Part shown: piece by piece, positions 50,871-59,697 of the stretch
Numbering within the stretch: the first letter of the stretch is position 1
How the letters are laid out: the number at the start of each line of letters is the position of its first letter
NCBI RefSeq assembly: GCF_000756615.1
Contig: NZ_CP009288.1
Span: 2,976,001-3,040,000 of the forward strand
DNA from: Paenibacillus durus
GTDB taxonomy: Bacteria > Bacillota > Bacilli > Paenibacillales > Paenibacillaceae
Direction: 5' to 3'
Length of the DNA: 64,000 bases
Position numbers and translations under genes: made by a program
The notes under the pieces: generated by a model
Databases searched by the model: none
What the model saw: only the letters and a program-made list of their open reading frames with translations
Told to the model about the DNA's origin: nothing

Positions 50871-51868
50871 GTGACATTATGAATAACTTACGGCCAGTCG
50901 GCATTATTGGTACGGGAAAATATGTACCTGAAAGAATATTGACCAACAGTGATTTGGAAAAAATAGTGGAAACGAACGATGAATGGATTGTCAGCCGGAC
51001 GGGAATCCGGGAGCGGCATATCGCGGCTCCGGATCAAGCGACCTCAGATTTGGCTTACGAAGCTGCGCTCCGTGCGCTGGCTTCGGCGGGCATGAAGCCC
51101 GAGGATCTGGATCTGATCATTGTGGCAACGATTACGCCAGACACGACTTTTCCTTCCACTGCCTGCATTTTGCAGGATAAGCTCGGAGCAAAGGGTGCGG
51201 CGGCATTCGACCTGTCTGCGGCTTGTTCGGGCTTTGTATACAGCCTGGCGACAGCAGTCGGCTTCATTCAGAACGGCATGTACAACAATGCCCTGATTAT
51301 CGGTGCGGACGCACTGTCCCGGATTACGGATTATACGGATCGAAACACTTGCGTTCTGTTCGGTGACGGAGCGGGAGCGGTCATTCTCGGCGAAGTGCCG
51401 GAGGGTCGGGGATTCAAGTCCTTTGATCTTGGCGCAGAGGGAGCCGGCGGACCGCTTCTGAAACTGGAAGGCGGGGGCTCGCGGCTGCCCGCTTCGGTGG
51501 AAACGGTGGAAGGCAAGAAGCATTTTATCTACATGAACGGACGGGAAGTGTTCAAGTTCGCGGTCCGGGTTATGGGTACGGCAACGGAGAAGGTGCTTGG
51601 CAAAGCGGGTCTTACGAAGGAAGACATCGATCTCTTTGTACCGCATCAGGCGAATATACGCATCATCCAATCAGCGATGCAGCGTCTTGATCTTCCGCCG
51701 GAGAAGTGCGTAATCAATGTAGACAAATACGCGAACACATCGGCAGCATCTATACCGCTCGCCTTGGTGGAAGCGGCGGAAGAAGGACGGATGAAGGAAG
51801 GCGACACCGTTCTGATGGTCGGCTTCGGCGGAGGCCTGACTTGGGGCGCTTCCATATTGATTTGGTAA
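50867..51868 (+). CDS. fabH: Beta-ketoacyl-ACP synthase III
   Basis: 333 residues. The catalytic Cys is in DLSAACSGFVY, His in VPHQANIRI and Asn in YANTSAASIP. It starts fatty acid chains from acyl-CoA and malonyl-ACP. GTG 50867 overlaps the plsX stop; ATG 50879 (MNNLRPVG) is an alternative start. Confidence 0.95.
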   Translation: MSDIMNNLRPVGIIGTGKYVPERILTNSDLEKIVETNDEWIVSRTGIRERHIAAPDQATSDLAYEAALRALASAGMKPEDLDLIIVATITPDTTFPSTACILQDKLGAKGAAAFDLSAACSGFVYSLATAVGFIQNGMYNNALIIGADALSRITDYTDRNTCVLFGDGAGAVILGEVPEGRGFKSFDLGAEGAGGPLLKLEGGGSRLPASVETVEGKKHFIYMNGREVFKFAVRVMGTATEKVLGKAGLTKEDIDLFVPHQANIRIIQSAMQRLDLPPEKCVINVDKYANTSAASIPLALVEAAEEGRMKEGDTVLMVGFGGGLTWGASILIW

Positions 51869-51889
51869 GTGGAAGGGAGCAATAGCATA

Positions 51890-52813
51890 ATGAGTAAAAT
51901 CGCATTCGTATTTCCCGGCCAGGGGGCGCAGGCGGTTGGCATGGCGAAGGATGTATATGATGCTGTGCCTAAGGCCCGTGAGATATTTGAAAAAGGCGAT
52001 GAGGTTCTTGGCTTTCCGCTCAGCACGCTTGTCTTTGAAGGGCCTGACAGCGAGCTTAAGCAGACAGCCAATACGCAGCCCGCGCTGCTGACCGCAAGCG
52101 TAGCCTATTTGGAAGCGCTGAAGGGAAAAGGCCTTACGCCGGATTATGTAGCCGGTCACAGCCTGGGTGAATACAGCGCGCTGGTGGCGGCCGGCGTCCT
52201 GGCCTACGAGGACGCGGTCAAGCTGGTGCGCCTGCGCGGCCAGTTTATGGAAGAGGCCGTGCCGGGCGGACAAGGCGCAATGGCGGCCGTTCTGGGCGCC
52301 GGGCGCGAGGCGCTGGCGGACCTGTGCCGCAGCGTATCGGAGCAGGAAGGCCCGGTTGAGCTGGCGAACGTCAACTGTCCGGGACAGATTGTCGTTTCTG
52401 GCTCGCAGGCGGGCGTGAACGCGGTCGTTCAGCGGGTGAAGGAAGCAGGCGGCAAGCGGGCAATTCCTCTGGAAGTGAGCGGTCCTTTCCATTCCTCCAT
52501 GATGAAGGAAGCGGCTGAAAGACTGTCGGACGAGCTGGCGAAGACGGAGTTTAAGGCACCGTCCGTTCCCGTTGTCGTCAACGTTACCGCGCTTCCCGTT
52601 ACGAATCCGGAGGAAATCCGCGAGCTGCTGGTCCGGCAGGTGTATTCGCCGGTACTATGGCAGGATACCGTGGAACGGCTGATTAAAGAAGGCGTGGACA
52701 CATTTGTGGAGATCGGTTCCGGCAGTGTGCTCGCCGGACTCATCCGCAAGATCGACAAGAGCGTCAAGGTGATTAACATCAACAGCCTGGAAAGCATTGA
52801 AGCTCTTGGCTGA
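51890..52813 (+). CDS. fabD: Malonyl-CoA:ACP transacylase
   Basis: 307 residues. FVFPGQGAQ at the start, active-site GHSLGEYSAL (nucleophilic Ser) and the catalytic His in GPFHSSMM. ATG 51890 follows GGAAGGGAG. Confidence 0.96.
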   Translation: MSKIAFVFPGQGAQAVGMAKDVYDAVPKAREIFEKGDEVLGFPLSTLVFEGPDSELKQTANTQPALLTASVAYLEALKGKGLTPDYVAGHSLGEYSALVAAGVLAYEDAVKLVRLRGQFMEEAVPGGQGAMAAVLGAGREALADLCRSVSEQEGPVELANVNCPGQIVVSGSQAGVNAVVQRVKEAGGKRAIPLEVSGPFHSSMMKEAAERLSDELAKTEFKAPSVPVVVNVTALPVTNPEEIRELLVRQVYSPVLWQDTVERLIKEGVDTFVEIGSGSVLAGLIRKIDKSVKVININSLESIEALG

Positions 52814-52871
52814 ATTGCTTTCGATTGAACAGCAGGACGAGCTTTACGGAATATGAAAGGGGAATACAAAG

Positions 52872-53621
52872 ATGTTCTCATCATTGCGGGGCCAGACGGC
52901 CCTCGTTACCGGTGCGTCTCGCGGCATCGGCCGCAGCATCGCACTGGCGCTGGCGGAGCATGGCGTTAAGGTCGCCGTAAACTATTCAGGCAGCGAAGAT
53001 GCGGCCCGGGAGACCGTGGAACGCATCGCGGAGATTGGCTCCGAAGGAATCGCGCTCCGGGGTAATGTCGGCAGCGCCGAACAGGCGGAAGCCCTGGTTA
53101 AAGAAACCCTCGGCGCCTGGGGCCGGATCGATATTCTAGTGAATAACGCGGGCATTACAAGGGACAACCTGATTATGCGGATGAAAGAGGAAGAGTTCGA
53201 TCAGGTCATCGAGACGAATCTCAAAGGCGTGTTCAACTGCCTTAAGGCGGTCACCCGCCCGATGATGAAGCAGCGTTATGGCCGGATCATCAATATTTCC
53301 TCCGTGGTTGGCGTGACAGGCAACCCGGGGCAGGCGAACTATTCGGCGGCGAAGGCCGGCATTATCGGCCTGACCAAGTCGGCTGCGCGTGAGCTTGCTT
53401 CCCGCGGCATTACGGTTAACTGTATTGCTCCCGGCTTTATCGACACCGATATGACCCGCCAACTGTCTGATGAAGTCCGCGCCGATCTGGCGAAGGGCAT
53501 TCCGCTTGCACGGCTCGGACTGCCGGAGGAAATTGCTTCGGCCGCGCTCTTCCTTGCATCCGAGGGAGCGGCGTATATGACAGGCCAGACGCTTCATGTT
53601 GACGGCGGCATGTATATGTAA
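52872..53621 (+). CDS. fabG: 3-oxoacyl-ACP reductase
   Basis: 249-residue SDR. TGASRGIGRSIA is the NADPH site, NNAGITRDNL the family loop and YSAAKAG the catalytic YxxxK. ATG 52872 follows GAAAGGGG. Intact, in contrast to the split SDR at 15497. Confidence 0.96.
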   Translation: MFSSLRGQTALVTGASRGIGRSIALALAEHGVKVAVNYSGSEDAARETVERIAEIGSEGIALRGNVGSAEQAEALVKETLGAWGRIDILVNNAGITRDNLIMRMKEEEFDQVIETNLKGVFNCLKAVTRPMMKQRYGRIINISSVVGVTGNPGQANYSAAKAGIIGLTKSAARELASRGITVNCIAPGFIDTDMTRQLSDEVRADLAKGIPLARLGLPEEIASAALFLASEGAAYMTGQTLHVDGGMYM

Positions 53622-53753
53622 TATTTTCAGTAGCTCCGGGTTGATCCCGGAAAGTGGGATTGAGCGTCAAAATTAGCGGGTTAAAGCGTTTTTTTAGCTC
53701 TATGGCATTTTGAACTCATATCTCGTATAATACCAAAAGAGGAGGTGAACCGG

Positions 53754-53987
53754 ATGTCCGATGTATTGGAGCGTGTAAAGCGCATTGTCGTCGACCGCTT
53801 AGGAGCCGACGAAGCCGAAGTCACACTGGAAGCGTCTTTCAAAGATGATTTGGGAGCTGATTCTCTCGACGTTGTAGAATTGGTGATGGAATTGGAAGAT
53901 GAATTCGATATGGAGATCTCTGATGAAGATGCAGAGAAGATTACGACCGTGGGTGAAGTTGTAAACTACATACAATCTCATACCTAG
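53754..53987 (+). CDS. acpP: Acyl carrier protein
   Basis: 77 acidic residues. The phosphopantetheine Ser is in DDLGADSLDVVEL. ATG 53754 follows AGAGGAGGTG; GTG 53745 lies in that ribosome site. It is separated from fabG by 132 bases with a TATAAT-like element (about 53727-53732), so it may have its own promoter. Confidence 0.97.
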   Translation: MSDVLERVKRIVVDRLGADEAEVTLEASFKDDLGADSLDVVELVMELEDEFDMEISDEDAEKITTVGEVVNYIQSHT

Positions 53988-54001
53988 AGTCATTGGCTTA
54001 A

Positions 54002-54030
54002 AAGTCCCGTACCTGCTTAAGGCGGGACTT
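54002..54030 (+). terminator. Terminator after acpP
   Basis: AAGTCCCG (54002-54009) and CGGGACTT (54023-54030), then a pyrimidine-rich run. It probably reduces read-through to fabF. Confidence 0.75.
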
Positions 54031-54103
54031 CTCCTCATTTTACAGTGTTTGCACTTTGCGAAAGCTGCTGCGCTTCGGTAAGCGTATTTCCAAGGAAAAT
54101 AAC

Positions 54104-54130
54104 AAACCGCCGCTTTTTTTCGCGGCGTTT
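54104..54130. terminator. Second hairpin between acpP and fabF
   Basis: AAACCGCCGC, T-rich loop, GCGGCGTTT; one bulged base. No long T-run follows, so it may be an attenuator or a processing site. Confidence 0.5.
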
Positions 54131-54203
54131 GCAGTTTATATAGTAGTAAACGAGAGAGAAATTACGACTGTAGCTATATAGTAATCAGATGGGGTGAATG
54201 CTT

Positions 54204-55442
54204 TTGAGTCATAGAGTGGTTGTTACCGGTATGGGCGTGATGACAACGCTTGGCAAAGATCTGGAGACATTCTGGAACAGCTTGATGAGCGGGAAGTCCG
54301 GGGTTTCTACGATCGAATCCTTCGATGTGAGCGAATATCCGACACGAATCGCGGCTTCGATTAAAGATTTTGATCCGGAAGAGTTGTTCGGCCGCAAGGA
54401 GGCCCGCAAGATGGACCGTTTTGTCCAATTTGCGCTCGCGGCAGGTCAGAAGGCGCTGGGTGACAGCGGCCTGGTGATTGGCGAGGATATCGAAGCCGAG
54501 AGAATCGGCGTATCCGTCGGTTCAGGTATTGGCGGACTCGGCACCTGGGAAGATCAGCATAACCTGCTGCTTGAAAAAGGTCCCAAACGCGTCAGTCCGT
54601 TCTTTATTCCGATGATGATCGCCAATATGGGTTCGGGGCAGCTGTCCATCAGCCTTGGGGCAAAAGGTCCTAATACAACGCAGGTTACCGCCTGCGCGAC
54701 AGGGAGCCACGCAATCGGCGATTCGTTACGCATCATTCAGCGCGGTGACGCGGACGCTATGATCTGCGGAGGTGCCGAAGCGACCATCCGTCCGACGGGC
54801 ATGGCAGGCTTCTGTGCGATGAGAGCGATGTCCACGCGCAATGACGAGCCGGAAAAGGCAAGCCGTCCGTTCGATTCGGGCAGAGATGGCTTCGTTATGG
54901 GTGAAGGCGCCGGTATCCTGGTGCTGGAATCTCTGGAGCATGCGCTTCAGCGGGGAGCCCGGATTTATGCCGAGGTTATCGGCTACGGCTTGAGCGGCGA
55001 TGCTCATCATATGACCGAACCCGATCCGGACGGCGCGGCGCGCTGCATGAAGATGGCGATTCGCGATGCAGGCATCAAGCCGGAGGAGATTGACTATATC
55101 AACGCGCATGGCACCTCGACTCCTGTAGGGGACAAGTCGGAGACGACGGCCATCAAGATGGCGCTTGGAGATCATGCGTACAAGGTGCCGGTCAGCTCCA
55201 CGAAATCCATGACAGGGCACCTGCTTGGTGCAGCTGGCGGGGTGGAAGCGATCATTTGCGGACTTTCCCTGCAGAATAACATGATTGCTCCAACAATCAA
55301 TTTGGACAACCAGGACCCCGAATGCGATCTGGACTATGTTCCGAATAAGCCTCGTGAAGCGGAGCTGAACATCGCCATGTCCAATTCATTCGGATTCGGA
55401 GGACATAACGCGACCGTTATTTTGAAAAAATACAATCAGTAA
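54204..55442 (+). CDS. fabF: Beta-ketoacyl-ACP synthase II
   Basis: 412 residues from TTG 54204, 7 bases after GGGGTGA; ATG 54198 is too close to the site. Cys in TACATGSHAIGD, His in NAHGTSTPVGD and His in KSMTGHLLGAAG form the catalytic triad. Chain elongation enzyme. Confidence 0.95.
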   Translation: MSHRVVVTGMGVMTTLGKDLETFWNSLMSGKSGVSTIESFDVSEYPTRIAASIKDFDPEELFGRKEARKMDRFVQFALAAGQKALGDSGLVIGEDIEAERIGVSVGSGIGGLGTWEDQHNLLLEKGPKRVSPFFIPMMIANMGSGQLSISLGAKGPNTTQVTACATGSHAIGDSLRIIQRGDADAMICGGAEATIRPTGMAGFCAMRAMSTRNDEPEKASRPFDSGRDGFVMGEGAGILVLESLEHALQRGARIYAEVIGYGLSGDAHHMTEPDPDGAARCMKMAIRDAGIKPEEIDYINAHGTSTPVGDKSETTAIKMALGDHAYKVPVSSTKSMTGHLLGAAGGVEAIICGLSLQNNMIAPTINLDNQDPECDLDYVPNKPREAELNIAMSNSFGFGGHNATVILKKYNQ

Positions 55443-55454
55443 GGAGACCGTGCG

Positions 55455-56159
55455 ATGAATGGGGACCTGAAGCAATTACAAAGTCAACTTCATATTCAAT
55501 TCCACGATTCTTTGCTGCTGAAGCAGGCTTTTACCCATGCGTCCTATGTCAATGAACACCGTTTCAATCAGCACCAGGACAATGAACGTCTTGAATTCTT
55601 GGGAGACGCTGTCCTGGAGCTGACGGTTTCCGAATATTTATATAATTTGCTTCCCGACCGGCCGGAAGGCGAGTTGACCAAGCTGCGGGCTGCTATCGTC
55701 TGCGAGCCGTCGCTGGTCAAGTTCGCCGAGAACCTTGGCTTTGGCCGCTACGTGCTGCTTGGCAAAGGCGAAGAGCTGACGGGAGGGCGGACCCGGCCGG
55801 CGCTGCTGGCCGATGTGTTCGAATCCTTCGTGGGAGCGCTTTATCTGGATCAAGGACTCGAGACGGTGCGGAAGTTTTTGGATAACCATGTATTCCCGCT
55901 TGTAGAGAGGGATGGGAAGCTGCAAATGCAGATGACCGACTTCAAGACCGAGCTGCAGGAATTGATTCAGCATCATGGCATGGGTGCCTTGGAGTATCGG
56001 ATAATCGAGGAACGGGGACCGGCTCACGAACGGGAATTCGTCTCCGAAGTAAGTATGGCCAGCCGTACTCTGGGCCAGGGAAGCGGGCGCTCGAAAAAGG
56101 AAGCGGAGCAGCATGCTGCGGCAGCCGCGCTGCTGCGTCTGAAAGAGGACGGCGCCTGA
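55455..56159 (+). CDS. rnc: Ribonuclease III
   Basis: 234 residues. ERLEFLGDAVLEL is the RNase III signature. The C-terminal dsRNA-binding domain begins near DFKTELQELIQHH and includes GSGRSKKEAEQHAAAAAL. ATG 55455, 13 bases after fabF. The usual smc/ftsY follow-on genes are absent here because a terminator and a new unit follow. Confidence 0.96.
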   Translation: MNGDLKQLQSQLHIQFHDSLLLKQAFTHASYVNEHRFNQHQDNERLEFLGDAVLELTVSEYLYNLLPDRPEGELTKLRAAIVCEPSLVKFAENLGFGRYVLLGKGEELTGGRTRPALLADVFESFVGALYLDQGLETVRKFLDNHVFPLVERDGKLQMQMTDFKTELQELIQHHGMGALEYRIIEERGPAHEREFVSEVSMASRTLGQGSGRSKKEAEQHAAAAALLRLKEDGA

Positions 56160-56198
56160 GAGAATGGAGCTTCCGAAGTATTACGGGTAAAAGCAGCA

Positions 56199-56258
56199 GA
56201 GCAGCAAGGGTTTGATTCCGGCATATAAACGGAAATCAGACCTTTGCTGCTCTTTTTT
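56199..56258 (+). terminator. Terminator after rnc
   Basis: GAGCAGCAAGG...CCTTTGCTGCTC with a further inner TTTGATTCCG/CGGAAATCAGA pairing, then TTTTTT. Confidence 0.9.
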
Positions 56259-56330
56259 AAATTCTAACGATAACGTCCGAGGATTCAAAAATAACAGTTG
56301 GAAACGGATGGATAAGTGTTAATTTGTGTA

Positions 56331-56359
56331 TTGACAAGAATTTTCGAAAAGTCTAACAT
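56331..56359 (+). promoter_or_regulatory. Sigma-A promoter of the DUF2294 gene
   Basis: TTGACA (56331-56336), 17-bp spacer, TAACAT (56354-56359). Confidence 0.75.
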
Positions 56360-56418
56360 GAACATGTAATAAATGAAATTAAATACCATTCAAAGATGGT
56401 AAGTATTGAGGTGTTTGG

Positions 56419-56769
56419 ATGTCTGAGACTGAATTCGAATACCAAGAGAAGATTAGAAGACTTGTAGTCAAGATGGTTAAGCACTACCGGGGCAGAGGTC
56501 CGGAGAATGTGAAGGTTAAAGTAGAGAGCGGCCAATTAATCACGATTGAGATTAGGGGAATTCTCTCGAGTCTGTCTGAGATTTTAGTAAAAGAAGGTGC
56601 TGTCGATCTCGTTGCGGAATATTGGAAAGTCTTAAAGCCTTATTTGGAAAAAGAGTTTATGGCCGAAATGATAGACACGCTTGGCAGTCCGTTTACATAT
56701 ACTTGGAAGATTTACGAGCTTTGTCCAAGCGGCCGGGCCATCATTATTCAATTGAATAAATCGGTTTGA
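56419..56769 (+). CDS. DUF2294 (MpsC-like) protein
   Basis: 116 residues. The pattern VVKMVKHYRGRGPENVKVKV, then ITIEIRGILSSLSEIL, is typical of DUF2294, small cytosolic proteins often found near formate dehydrogenase or electron-transfer genes in Bacillales. ATG 56419 follows TATTGAGGTG. A terminator separates it from fdhF. Function not established here. Confidence 0.75.
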   Translation: MSETEFEYQEKIRRLVVKMVKHYRGRGPENVKVKVESGQLITIEIRGILSSLSEILVKEGAVDLVAEYWKVLKPYLEKEFMAEMIDTLGSPFTYTWKIYELCPSGRAIIIQLNKSV

Positions 56770-56803
56770 TTGAAGAGAAAGGGCGTGAGCTTCTTCGCTT
56801 TTT

Positions 56804-56859
56804 AATAAGCCAGTACACGGTGTATTTTTCTATTTATACTTTGTATTGGCTTATTTTTT
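56804..56859 (+). terminator. Terminator/attenuator between DUF2294 and fdhF
   Basis: AATAAGCCAGTACA (56804-56817) pairs with TGTATTGGCTTATT (56842-56855, one G-T pair), then TTTT. It could end the DUF2294 transcript or control entry into the hydrogenase operon. Confidence 0.75.
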
Positions 56860-56870
56860 GTTGTGCTCTT

Positions 56871-56886
56871 TGTGCAAAAAATCACA
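56871..56886. promoter_or_regulatory. CRP/Fnr-like half-perfect palindrome before fdhF
   Basis: TGTGCAAAAAATCACA resembles TGTGA-N6-TCACA with one mismatch. It lies just upstream of the fdhF ribosome site, so its action would be unusual (roadblock or a promoter not recognised). Confidence 0.4.
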
Positions 56887-56905
56887 TGAAAAGGTGGTTA
56901 TCTTA

Positions 56906-59050
56906 GTGGGGAACAAAGTACTGACAATATGCCCGTATTGCGGCAGCGGTTGTCACATGAATTTACTGGTTGAAGACGGGAAGGTCGTGGGGGCCGAGCC
57001 TGCGGATGGAAGAACAAACGAAGGGAACTTGTGCCTGAAGGGTCATTATGGATGGGATTTTCTGAATGATCCGCAGATTTTGACCGCTCGTCTTCGCAAG
57101 CCCATGATTCGCAAAGAAGGGGTTTTGCGTGAGGTCTCTTGGGAAGAGGCCATCCAATTTACAGCAGAGAAGCTTACGGCTATTAAAGAAAAATATGGTC
57201 CGGATGCGATCATGGGTACTGGCTCGGCCAGAGGACCTGGCAATGAGGCTAACTATGTGATGCAAAAATTTATGCGGGCGGTAATCGGCACCAATAATAT
57301 TGACCACTGTGCCAGAGTGTGCCATGGTCCGTCCGTTGCAGGGCTGACCTATTCATTGGGCGATGGGGCCATGTCGAATTCTATTCCGGAAATAGAGGAT
57401 ACGGACCTGCTCTTCATTTTTGGCTATAATGCCGCAGTCACGCACCCGATTGTAGCCAGAAGAATCGTCAAAGCGAAGCAGAAAGGCGCTACCATTATCG
57501 TATCTGATCCACGAAAGACAGAATCGGCTAGAATTGCTGATACTTGGCTCCCTCTTAAAGGCGGAACGAACATGGCGCTTGTAAATGCATTTGGAAATGT
57601 GCTCATAGAGGAAGAATTATATGACAAGGATTATGTAGCCAACTATGTGGAAGGATTTGCTGAATATAAGGAAAGTGTGAAAAAGTATACGCCTGAGTAT
57701 GCCGAGAGCATCACCGGTGTAAAAGCAAATGACATTCGCAAGGTGATGCGGCAGTATGCCAAAGCAAATAAAGCGATGATTCTGTATGGCATGGGAGTAT
57801 GCCAATTCGCTCAGGCGGTGGACGTAGTCAAAGGGCTTGCCTCGCTGGCGCTATTGACCGGCAATTTCGGCAGACCCGGTGTCGGCATTGGTCCGGTCCG
57901 CGGTCAGAACAACGTACAGGGCTCGTGCGACATGGGGGCCTTGCCTAATGTGTATCCGGGCTATCAATCGGTTACCGATCCCAAAATACGCAAAAAGTTC
58001 GAGAAGGCCTGGGGCGTCATGCTGCCGGATAAAGTCGGTTACCGCTTAACGGAAATTCCCCATCTTGTATTGAAGGAAGACAAAGTGAAAGCTTATTACA
58101 TTTTTGGCGAAGATCCGGTACAGAGTGATCCGAATGCGGCCGAAGTAAGGGAAACGCTGGAGAAGATGGAGTTTGTCATTGTGCAGGATATCTTCATGAA
58201 CAAGACGGCGCTGCATGCAGATGTCATCCTGCCTGCTACCTCCTGGGGCGAACATGAAGGTGTGTTTTCGTCAGCTGACCGCGGATTTCAGCGGATTAGA
58301 AAAGCCGTAGATCCTCCAGGGGATGTAAAGCCGGATTGGCAGATTATCAGCGAACTGTCCACGGCGATGGGCTACCCGATGACTTACCGGAATACGGAAG
58401 AAATCTGGGATGAGATGCGAGCCCTCTGTCCGAAATTTGCCGGAGCAAGCTATAAGAAGATGGAGGAGCAGGGCGGCGTTCAGTGGCCTTGCCCGACCGA
58501 AGATCATCCGGGTACTCCGTATTTATATGAGGGTAACCGCTTTTCGACAGCTAACGGCAAAGGGCGGCTGTTCGCCTGTGAATGGAGAGCTCCGCTCGAG
58601 CAGCCGGATCAGGAATATCCGTTAACGCTGTCGACCGTCCGTGAAGTTGGACATTATTCCGTACGCACCATGACCGGGAACTGCCGGGCCCTTAGCCAAT
58701 TGTCCGATGAGCCTGGTAATATCCAGATCAGTCCCGGGGACGCTTCGAGTCTCGGCATTGAAGACGGGCAGCTCGTTAGAATTATCTCCCGGCGGGGAAG
58801 GATTGTCGCCAGAGCGCAAATCAGCGACCGGGTGAAAAAAGGCGCCACCTATATGACCTATCATTTCTGGATTGGCGCTTGCAACGAGCTGACCGGCGAT
58901 GCTTTGGACCCCGTCTCCAAGACGCCGGAATACAAATATTGCGCGATTCGCCTGGAGCGGATTCAGGATCAGCTTCAGGCCGAACAGAAGGTGCGGCAGC
59001 AATATGAGTCGCTGAGAAAGCAGATGCATGTGGGGGCGGGTCAGGCATGA
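56906..59050 (+). CDS. fdhF: Formate dehydrogenase H-type catalytic subunit, Cys variant
   Basis: 714 residues, the length of E. coli FdhF (715) and collinear with it. The N-terminal [4Fe-4S] ligands are C9, C12, C16 (CPYCGSGC) and C43 (NLCLKG). The metal ligand that is selenocysteine in E. coli is cysteine here: C139 in CARVCHGPSVAG. The pterin-binding GFQRIRKAV and VREVGHYSVRTMTGNC regions are kept. GTG 56906 follows AAGGTGG and fits the family N-terminus; the earlier in-frame ATG 56846 would add 20 odd residues. First gene of a four-gene formate/hydrogen complex. Confidence 0.94.
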   Translation: MGNKVLTICPYCGSGCHMNLLVEDGKVVGAEPADGRTNEGNLCLKGHYGWDFLNDPQILTARLRKPMIRKEGVLREVSWEEAIQFTAEKLTAIKEKYGPDAIMGTGSARGPGNEANYVMQKFMRAVIGTNNIDHCARVCHGPSVAGLTYSLGDGAMSNSIPEIEDTDLLFIFGYNAAVTHPIVARRIVKAKQKGATIIVSDPRKTESARIADTWLPLKGGTNMALVNAFGNVLIEEELYDKDYVANYVEGFAEYKESVKKYTPEYAESITGVKANDIRKVMRQYAKANKAMILYGMGVCQFAQAVDVVKGLASLALLTGNFGRPGVGIGPVRGQNNVQGSCDMGALPNVYPGYQSVTDPKIRKKFEKAWGVMLPDKVGYRLTEIPHLVLKEDKVKAYYIFGEDPVQSDPNAAEVRETLEKMEFVIVQDIFMNKTALHADVILPATSWGEHEGVFSSADRGFQRIRKAVDPPGDVKPDWQIISELSTAMGYPMTYRNTEEIWDEMRALCPKFAGASYKKMEEQGGVQWPCPTEDHPGTPYLYEGNRFSTANGKGRLFACEWRAPLEQPDQEYPLTLSTVREVGHYSVRTMTGNCRALSQLSDEPGNIQISPGDASSLGIEDGQLVRIISRRGRIVARAQISDRVKKGATYMTYHFWIGACNELTGDALDPVSKTPEYKYCAIRLERIQDQLQAEQKVRQQYESLRKQMHVGAGQA

Positions 59051-59697
59051 AGAAGGAACGGCCCAATTCGTTCGTCATTGCCGAAGCCGGCAAATGCATA
59101 GGCTGTAAAGCGTGCGAACTGGCCTGCTTCGCCGTGCATAACCGTGATAATGGGGTGGCTGCTGCGGTAGGCACGGTCACCACGCCAGTCATTCCAAGGC
59201 TGTATGTTATCCGCACGGACAGTTTCACGATGCCTGTTCAGTGCCGGCATTGCGAGAACGCGCCTTGCGCCGGCGTCTGTCCGGTACAAGCGATCCAGCA
59301 GGAGGAAGGCGCTATTACTATCGATGAGGACCGCTGTATTGGCTGCAAAGCTTGTGCCATGGCTTGTCCTTTTGGAGCGATCAGTCTGTATAAGGCGTAC
59401 AGCAGCGGCCAGGAGCATAAGCAGCCGCACTTAAGGGAACGGCTGGACGGCCATTTGGAACGGAAAACGAGAGTCATCGCTTATAAATGTGATTTATGCC
59501 ATGATATCGTGTCTGACGGGAATACGGCTTCTGGAGAGATTGCAGCAGCTGGCAGAGTGACCGATATCAGCAAAGGCGACATGACTGTAGGGCCGGTTCC
59601 CGCTTGCGTCTCGGTCTGTCCGGAGCAGGCGCTGACGCTGGTTAGTCCGAGCCTCGGGGCATCCAGATCACGGAAAGCTGCAGGGCTGAGATTATGA
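59047..59697 (+). CDS. HycB-type polyferredoxin subunit (first)
   Basis: 216 residues with four [4Fe-4S] motifs: AGKCIGCKACELACF, CRHCENAPCAGVCPV, EDRCIGCKACAMACP and CDLC...SVCPEQAL. HycB/HydN family, the electron wire of formate-hydrogenlyase and CO2-reductase complexes. ATG overlaps the fdhF stop (ATGA). It probably links FdhF to HydA. Confidence 0.92.
   Translation: MKKERPNSFVIAEAGKCIGCKACELACFAVHNRDNGVAAAVGTVTTPVIPRLYVIRTDSFTMPVQCRHCENAPCAGVCPVQAIQQEEGAITIDEDRCIGCKACAMACPFGAISLYKAYSSGQEHKQPHLRERLDGHLERKTRVIAYKCDLCHDIVSDGNTASGEIAAAGRVTDISKGDMTVGPVPACVSVCPEQALTLVSPSLGASRSRKAAGLRL

Noticed and set aside
53622..53753. Confident acpP promoter
   Set aside because: A TATAAT-like element is present but no -35 at acceptable spacing.
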